Of a stretch of DNA of 64,000 nt, positions 58,833 to 64,000 are shown piece after piece. Origin of the DNA: Streptococcus porci DSM 23759 (GTDB lineage: Bacteria; Bacillota; Bacilli; Lactobacillales; Streptococcaceae); the NCBI RefSeq assembly GCF_000423765.1, contig NZ_AUIP01000001.1, forward strand, positions 1 through 64,000, read 5' to 3'. Numbering within the stretch: position 1 is the stretch's first letter; each line of letters begins with the position of its first letter. The notes under the pieces were generated by a model. It ran no database searches, was not told the origin of the DNA, and saw only the letters and a list, made by a program, of their open reading frames with translations. The position numbers and the translations under genes are program-made.

Positions 58833-60191
58833 ATGTCAGAGATTAAGCATTACGATTATATCGTTATCGGTGGAGGATCAGGCGGAATAGCTAGCGCTAA
58901 TCGGGCGGCCATGCATGGTGCCAAAGTGATTTTGTTTGAAGGAAAAGAAGTGGGTGGAACCTGTGTCAATGTGGGTTGCGTTCCTAAAAAAGTCATGTGG
59001 TATGGAGCTCAAGTAGCGGAAACCCTTAACCACTACGCAGCAGAATACGGTTTTGAAGTGACCACTAAAAATTTTGATTTTCAGATTTTAAAAGCTAATC
59101 GTCAAGCTTATATTGACCGTATTCACGGTTCTTACGAGCGTGGTTTTGATAACAATGGGGTTGAACGCATCTACGATTATGCAACCTTTGTGGACGCCCA
59201 CACGGTTGAAGTGGCTGGTCAGCTTTACAGGGCGCCCCACATCCTGATTGCCACAGGTGGTCATGCCATCTATCCTGAGATTCCAGGGGCTGAGTATGGC
59301 CTCACCTCAGATGGTTTCTTTGAGCTGGACGCTGTTCCCAAACGTACGGCTGTTGTAGGTGCCGGCTATATCGCGGTCGAGCTGGCTGGTGTGCTCCATG
59401 CCCTTGGTTCGGAGACTCATCTTTTTGTCCGACAGGATCGACCATTGCGTAGCTTTGACAAAGAAATTATAGAGACCTTGGTGGATTATATGGCCGAAAA
59501 TGGGCCAAGCCTCCATACGCAGGCTATCCCTAGGGAAGTTGTTAAGAACTCTGATGGCAGTTTGACTTTGTTTTTGGAAAATGGGCCGAGCTACACGGTT
59601 GATACTCTTATCTGGGCTATTGGTCGTCGTCCAAATGTGACTGGTTTTGGTCTTGAAAAAACTGGTGTGGCACTGACAGACAAGGGTTATATTGCTTCTG
59701 ATGACTTTGAAAATACAACTGTTGAGGGCATCTACGCCTTAGGTGATGTGACTGGTAAATTGGAATTGACCCCAGTTGCTGTCAAGGCAGGTCGTCAGTT
59801 ATCAGAACGTCTTTTCAATGGAAAAGCAGATGCTAAGATGGACTATAAAGATGTAGCAACGGTTATTTTCAGTCACCCGGCCATCGGTTCAATCGGTTTT
59901 TCAGAAGAAGTGGCGCGTGAGCAGTTCGGTGTAGAACAAATCAAGGTTTACCGCTCGACTTTCACACCTATGTACACAGCTCTAGGCACTCATCGCCAAC
60001 CAAGCAAGATGAAGCTGGTCTGCCTGGGTGATGATGAAAAAATCATTGGTCTTCATGGTATTGGCTATGGCGTGGACGAGATGGTGCAAGGTTTCTCAGT
60101 TGCCATTAAAATGGGAGCGACTAAGGAAGATTTTGATCATACGGTGGCTATTCACCCAACTGGAGCGGAAGAGTTTGTCACTATGAGATAG
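58833..60191 (+). CDS. gor: Glutathione-disulfide reductase
   Basis: A 452-residue FAD enzyme that reduces glutathione disulfide with NADPH, part of oxidative stress defence in streptococci. FAD site YIVIGGGSGGIASANRAAMH, redox-active GGTCVNVGCVPKKVMW, NADPH-binding VVGAGYIAVELAGVLHALGS, YALGDVTGKLELTPVAVKAG, and C-terminal VAIHPTGAEEFVTM with the catalytic His-Glu pair. Ribosome site AAAGGAG precedes the ATG. Confidence 0.96.
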   Translation: MSEIKHYDYIVIGGGSGGIASANRAAMHGAKVILFEGKEVGGTCVNVGCVPKKVMWYGAQVAETLNHYAAEYGFEVTTKNFDFQILKANRQAYIDRIHGSYERGFDNNGVERIYDYATFVDAHTVEVAGQLYRAPHILIATGGHAIYPEIPGAEYGLTSDGFFELDAVPKRTAVVGAGYIAVELAGVLHALGSETHLFVRQDRPLRSFDKEIIETLVDYMAENGPSLHTQAIPREVVKNSDGSLTLFLENGPSYTVDTLIWAIGRRPNVTGFGLEKTGVALTDKGYIASDDFENTTVEGIYALGDVTGKLELTPVAVKAGRQLSERLFNGKADAKMDYKDVATVIFSHPAIGSIGFSEEVAREQFGVEQIKVYRSTFTPMYTALGTHRQPSKMKLVCLGDDEKIIGLHGIGYGVDEMVQGFSVAIKMGATKEDFDHTVAIHPTGAEEFVTMR

Positions 60192-60528
60192 TTTTTAGGG
60201 GAGTGGGCTTGTTGCTATTCTCATAACATCTCTTGGTTGAATGATTTTATGGGAGCGATGAGAGTTGGATAAAAGTCGGTAAATCGACATTTTGTCGATT
60301 TCGATTTTGCCGTCCCATCTCCGCACAGTTGATTAAGAAGACCGCTATCTATTGTGTAGAAAGGGGATGAGGTTTTCCAATTAACCTCTGCGTCAAAGTG
60401 CCTATCTGCAATAATATTAAAAGCTTTGCACTTCTGTCTCAGCCTCACCGCAAAAGCTTCCCCAAAGCTTTTGAGCTATTCACCCAACCAGAGCACAAAA
60501 ATTTGTGATGATGAGATAAAATAGAAAA
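60192..60528. other. Gene-free stretch with a repeat-like segment
   Basis: About 340 bases with no credible gene. The segment 60265-60330 includes AAATCGACATTTTGTCGATTT-type dyad symmetry near 60283 and CCGTCCCATCTCCGCACAG, which I recall as part of a dispersed streptococcal intergenic repeat. AAAAGCTT occurs twice near 60419 and 60454. I see nothing else. Confidence 0.4.
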
Positions 60529-60555
60529 ATTCCCAAGTTTAAGCGACTTGGGAAT
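60524..60555 (-). terminator. Terminator of the polysaccharide deacetylase gene
   Basis: ATTCCCAAGT (60529-60538) and ACTTGGGAAT (60546-60555) form a perfect 10-bp stem; the minus strand continues with TTTTTC. Confidence 0.85.
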
Positions 60556-60562
60556 CATCTTG

Positions 60563-61474
60563 TTATTGAATACTGGCTAGCAAACTATCGGCTGTTGTGG
60601 TTGGAAGTATGCGGACACGGTTGAGAGAAAGTAGTCCATTGTCAGCGCTAGCGAGGCCTTCATTGGTAGTGACACCGAGTTTATAATGGAGTGATTTGGT
60701 GATGTCCAAGGTTGTTTGTGAGTAGCGACCTGCTGGATAGGCTACGGCAATGGTATCTTGAGATAAGGTCTGGTCGAGATAAGATTTTGAGTCGCTGAGT
60801 TCAGCCGTTTGGCTTTCTGGTGTTGAATATTCTAAGTCAGGGTGATTGACGGTGTGTCCTTGAAAGGACATGCCTTTTTCTTTCATCTCCTGCATCTCTT
60901 CAACAGTCAGATTACCCTGATTACCCACAGTTCCGGTGATGACGTTGTTGGTGGCTTTTGCACCGTACTTGGTCAAAATAGGATAGGCGTGGTCGTAAAA
61001 ATCCCAGAGGCTATCGTCAAAGGTCAGCCAGACCACTTTTTCAGCAGGTAGGCTATTTTCCGTCAAGGCGCGGTAAGTTTCTTCAGGGGTGAGGAAGTAG
61101 TATCCTTCATCTTTTAAGCGCTTGATGTGACTTTCAAAAAGGTCTGGCGCGACTATTAGATTGGCGTTGGCTGCTTCTTCAGGAGCCATGACATGGATGG
61201 CGTGATACATAAGAATGGGGATTTGGACAGGTTCCTCCTGCTTAGTCCAACTGATTTCTTGAGATTTTATTTCGCTAGTTGTTTGCGCTTGTTCTGTCCT
61301 TGTTTGTGCTGGAGAAAGGGCGGTGCTATTTTTCGTTTGTGACTGGTTTCTGCTTGGAGCGTCAGCTTTTTTCAAAAAGAAGAAAAGAAGAATGAAGCAA
61401 ACCAGTAGACTTAGAGTGAGTAGAAATAGAAGTGGTGAACGGCGTCGTCTGGCACGACGAGAAGATCTAGACAT
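60563..61474 (-). CDS. Membrane-anchored polysaccharide deacetylase
   Basis: A 303-residue protein. Basic N-terminus RSSRRARRRR, one membrane helix (LLFLLTLSLLVCFILLFFFL), a Ser/Thr/Gln-rich linker (34-75), then the NodB fold: PILMYHAIHVM, catalytic WLTFDDSLWDFYDHAYPIL with the Asp-Asp pair, and the zinc motif GHTVNHPDLEYS (H-x3-H). The late AVAYPAGRYSQTTLD completes the set. It probably removes acetyl groups from cell-surface glycans. Monocistronic. Confidence 0.9.
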   Translation of the reverse strand: MSRSSRRARRRRSPLLFLLTLSLLVCFILLFFFLKKADAPSRNQSQTKNSTALSPAQTRTEQAQTTSEIKSQEISWTKQEEPVQIPILMYHAIHVMAPEEAANANLIVAPDLFESHIKRLKDEGYYFLTPEETYRALTENSLPAEKVVWLTFDDSLWDFYDHAYPILTKYGAKATNNVITGTVGNQGNLTVEEMQEMKEKGMSFQGHTVNHPDLEYSTPESQTAELSDSKSYLDQTLSQDTIAVAYPAGRYSQTTLDITKSLHYKLGVTTNEGLASADNGLLSLNRVRILPTTTADSLLASIQ

Positions 61475-61542
61475 GTGAAACTCCTTAGCTTTTTTTCTAT
61501 TATATCAAAATTCTATGGATAAGAAGTCTGTAAATTCTGAAA

Positions 61543-61556
61543 GTTTTTGGTATAAT
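61543..61556 (+). promoter_or_regulatory. hom-thrB promoter
   Basis: TTTTTGGTATAAT holds an extended -10 (TGGTATAAT, box 61551-61556) 33 bases before the hom ATG. No clear -35. Confidence 0.6.
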
Positions 61557-61588
61557 GGTGAGGATAAGTATTTTTGAGGGGGACAATA

Positions 61589-62872
61589 ATGACAATTAAA
61601 CTTGGTTTGCTTGGTTTTGGGACAGTTGCTAGTGGTATTCCTTTCCTTTTACAAGAAAATGGAGAAAAAATTACCACAGCAGTTCAAAATCAGATTGAAA
61701 TTGCAAAAGTCTTGGTTAAGGATGATGATGAGAAAAATCGTCTTTTAGCTGCAGGAAATGACTACCATTTTGTCACTAATGTTGATGACATTATTTCTGA
61801 TACGGACATTGACATCGTGATTGAACTTATGGGACGTATCGAGCCAGCTAAGACTTTTATCACTAAAGCGCTTGAAGCTGGTAAGCACGTTGTTTCGGCT
61901 AATAAAGACCTGATTGCTAGCCACGGAAAAGAGCTCATTGCTCTTGCGAAAAGTAAAAACGTGGCCTTCTATTATGAGGCTGCGGTTGCAGGGGGCATTC
62001 CGATTTTGCGTACCTTGGCAAATTCTCTGACTTCTGATAAGGTGACTCGTATCTTGGGTGTGCTTAACGGGACATCCAATTTCATGCTGACAAAAATGGT
62101 CGACGAGGGATGGTCTTATGAAGATGCCTTGGCTACGGCACAAAAGCTGGGCTACGCAGAAAGTGACCCAACCAATGACGTTGAAGGGATTGATGCAGCT
62201 TACAAGGCTGTCATTCTCAGCCAATTTGGTTTTGGCATGACCATTGGTTTAGAAGACGTGGCTCACAAGGGAATTTCGACCATTAGCAAGGATGACGTGG
62301 CACTTGCCCAACAGTTGGGTTATGTGATTAAATTGATTGGTTCTATTGAGGAGACGCCGTCAGGACTTTATGCTGAAGTTTCTCCAACCTTTGTTCCTAA
62401 AACACATCCGCTTGCAAGTGTCAACGATGTCATGAATGCTGTTTTTGTCGAGTCAATCGGTATCGGTCAATCGATGTACTATGGACCTGGTGCTGGTCAA
62501 AAACCAACTGCAACTAGTGTTGTTGCTGATGTTGTCCGTATTGGTCGCCGTTTGAAAGACGGCACAGCAGGTAAGGTTTTCAACGAATTTAGCCGTGAAA
62601 CCACATTTGCTGACTTGTCTGATGTCAAAAGTAGCTATTACTTTGCTATTGATACACCCGATACAAATGGGCAATTACTGCGCCTAGCAGAAATTTTTAA
62701 TAGCGAATCCATTTCCTTTGAACAGGTTCTTCAACACAAGGCAACAAGCAACTCAGCCCGAGTTGTCATTATCACGCATGAGATGAGTAAGACAGCTCTT
62801 GAAAATGTGACTGAGAAATTGAAGAAAGTCTCTGACTTCACTGTTCGCAATACCTTTAAAGTCTTGAGCTAA
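61589..62872 (+). CDS. hom: Homoserine dehydrogenase
   Basis: A 427-residue enzyme that reduces aspartate semialdehyde to homoserine for threonine and methionine synthesis. NAD(P) motif [69 protein letters not shown], signature [20 protein letters not shown], and a C-terminal ACT domain from about residue 345. ATG 61589 follows GAGGGGG. It is followed after 43 bases by thrB. Confidence 0.97.
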   Translation: MTIKLGLLGFGTVASGIPFLLQENGEKITTAVQNQIEIAKVLVKDDDEKNRLLAAGNDYHFVTNVDDIISDTDIDIVIELMGRIEPAKTFITKALEAGKHVVSANKDLIASHGKELIALAKSKNVAFYYEAAVAGGIPILRTLANSLTSDKVTRILGVLNGTSNFMLTKMVDEGWSYEDALATAQKLGYAESDPTNDVEGIDAAYKAVILSQFGFGMTIGLEDVAHKGISTISKDDVALAQQLGYVIKLIGSIEETPSGLYAEVSPTFVPKTHPLASVNDVMNAVFVESIGIGQSMYYGPGAGQKPTATSVVADVVRIGRRLKDGTAGKVFNEFSRETTFADLSDVKSSYYFAIDTPDTNGQLLRLAEIFNSESISFEQVLQHKATSNSARVVIITHEMSKTALENVTEKLKKVSDFTVRNTFKVLS

Positions 62873-62915
62873 GGATTATTTTAGCTACTCAATCAAGAAA
62901 ATAGAAAGAAATGTT

Positions 62916-63776
62916 ATGAAAATTACTGTGCCTGCAACCTCTGCCAATATCGGACCTGGGTTCGACTCGGTGGGAGTTGCACTTTCAAAGTATTTAGTGA
63001 TTGATGTCAAAGAGCCAGCTGACCGCTGGCAGATTAAGCATGATTTAGGGGATATTCCAAATGACGAGAGAAATCTCCTCATTTCAACAGCGCTTCAGGT
63101 TAAGGCGGACTTGCAACCCTATCTAATCGAAATGAGGTCTGATATTCCGCTGGCGCGCGGACTGGGTTCATCATCATCAGTGATTGTGGCTGGAATTGAA
63201 TTGGCCAATCAACTAGGGCATCTCAATCTAACTGTTCAAGACAAATTAGCTTTAGCTACCAAAATCGAAGGCCATCCAGACAATGTTGCTCCAGCCATTT
63301 TGGGGAATTTGGTCATTGCCTCCTATGTTGACAATCAGGTCAATCATGTTCTGACTGATTTTCCAAAGTGTAGTTTTATCGCTTTTATTCCAAATTATGA
63401 GCTGAAAACGTCTGATTCTCGTGGGGTATTGCCACAGGAACTTTCTTATAAGGAAGCTGTCGCTGCCTCTTCAATCGCCAATGTGGCTATCGCGGGGCTT
63501 TTATCAGGAGACCTAAAAGTAGCAGGAGCAGCCATAGAGGCGGATCGTTTCCATGAAGTGTATCGTCAGTCTCTCGTTAAGGAGTTCGCCCCAATCAAGG
63601 CTTTAGCTAAGGATTTAGGCGCCTATGCCACCTATCTGTCAGGAGCGGGGCCTACTGTCATGGTTTTGGCTGACGAGGAAAAAGCTGCCCCTATCAAGTC
63701 AGCAATTGACGCTATGGCCTTGGACGGTGAAAGTTTTATTTTGCAAGTAGATACAGGAGGTGTTCGTTGTGACTGA
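62916..63776 (+). CDS. thrB: Homoserine kinase
   Basis: A 286-residue GHMP kinase that phosphorylates homoserine in threonine synthesis. [20 protein letters not shown], the phosphate-binding [39 protein letters not shown], and [20 protein letters not shown] are the GHMP motifs. It is in an operon with hom; its stop overlaps the start region of the next gene. Confidence 0.97.
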   Translation: MKITVPATSANIGPGFDSVGVALSKYLVIDVKEPADRWQIKHDLGDIPNDERNLLISTALQVKADLQPYLIEMRSDIPLARGLGSSSSVIVAGIELANQLGHLNLTVQDKLALATKIEGHPDNVAPAILGNLVIASYVDNQVNHVLTDFPKCSFIAFIPNYELKTSDSRGVLPQELSYKEAVAASSIANVAIAGLLSGDLKVAGAAIEADRFHEVYRQSLVKEFAPIKALAKDLGAYATYLSGAGPTVMVLADEEKAAPIKSAIDAMALDGESFILQVDTGGVRCD

Positions 63777-64000
63777 TAGCAAAAAAGGTTTGCTTTACGC
63801 TTTTTTGGCCTATTTGTCCTGGGCACTCTTGTCCTTCTACTGGAAGGCTTTAGGAGGAGTTCCCGCCTATAGCACATTTGCCTATCGTATTGTGTGGACT
63901 TTTCTTACCATGTTGGCTTACTTTTTTGTGACAGGAAAGCGTCAAAAAATGACTAACCAGTTATCGGGTTTATGGCAGTCTCCTAAGTCCCTAATCAGAA
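63769..64000 (+). CDS. rarD: RarD-type EamA transporter, 5' part
   Basis: Begins with GTG 63769 inside the thrB end (AGGAGGT about eight bases upstream) and runs off the window after 77 codons: [59 protein letters not shown]. This is the start of the RarD family (EamA superfamily) of membrane permeases with ten helices. The pattern WxxLxxYWKxLxxVPA is typical. Substrate unknown. Confidence 0.85.
   Translation, partial: MTDSKKGLLYAFLAYLSWALLSFYWKALGGVPAYSTFAYRIVWTFLTMLAYFFVTGKRQKMTNQLSGLWQSPKSLIR

Overview
The window suggests a low-GC Firmicute chromosome of the genus Streptococcus, most likely Streptococcus suis or a close relative. This rests on the order HAD-HAD-ftsY, typA, queA, nagB, plsY, gor and hom-thrB, on streptococcal extended -10 promoters, and on cargo typical of S. 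suis mobile elements (an spw-type spectinomycin gene next to a siphovirus-type prophage). The species call is inference from gene content.

Positions 1 to about 48,490 are one large mobile element, a resistance-carrying prophage that resembles the Phi-m46.1/Phi-SsUD.1 family of streptococcal elements. Its left end lies outside the window. From left to right it holds: a spectinomycin nucleotidyltransferase (57-866); a defence block (1300-6588) that combines a HaeIII-like type II restriction-modification system with a three-gene ABC-3C system; an early module (7023-13374) with a sigma-like protein, antirepressor, P4-type primase-helicase, VRR-NUC nuclease, a frameshifted SNF2 helicase and a DUF1492 late regulator; a late promoter with a 10-bp-phased repeat array; HNH, terminase, a phage S-adenosylmethionine synthetase and two DNA methyltransferases (13506-18005); head, tail and lysis genes (18919-35820) interrupted by a Fic/DUF2185 moron pair; a second replication module (35970-40664) with DUF2800, DUF2815 and a family A DNA polymerase that contains an intein; two serine recombinases (41331-43779); and a copper cassette copY-multicopper oxidase-copB (43887-48091) bounded by 44-bp direct repeats.

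From about 48,493 to 64,000 the sequence is ordinary chromosome: two Cof-type HAD phosphatases and ftsY, a secreted CHAP protein, typA, a DUF3165 membrane protein, queA, nagB with a NagR-type operator, plsY, a GNAT acetyltransferase, a DUF2798 protein, glutathione reductase, a polysaccharide deacetylase, hom, thrB and the start of rarD. Between nagB and plsY lies a type II-A tracrRNA gene with one degenerate CRISPR repeat beside it and no cas gene, apparently the scar of a lost Cas9 locus. A 106-bp MITE-like element lies between the DUF3165 gene and queA.

The most notable items are: an intein in the O-helix of the phage polymerase; a covarying hairpin motif present three times, at module boundaries of the prophage; a promoter family present three times; a programmed -1 frameshift site in the tail chaperone; the fused ABC-3C/restriction operon; the orphan tracrRNA; and the direct repeats that bound and lie inside the copper cassette.
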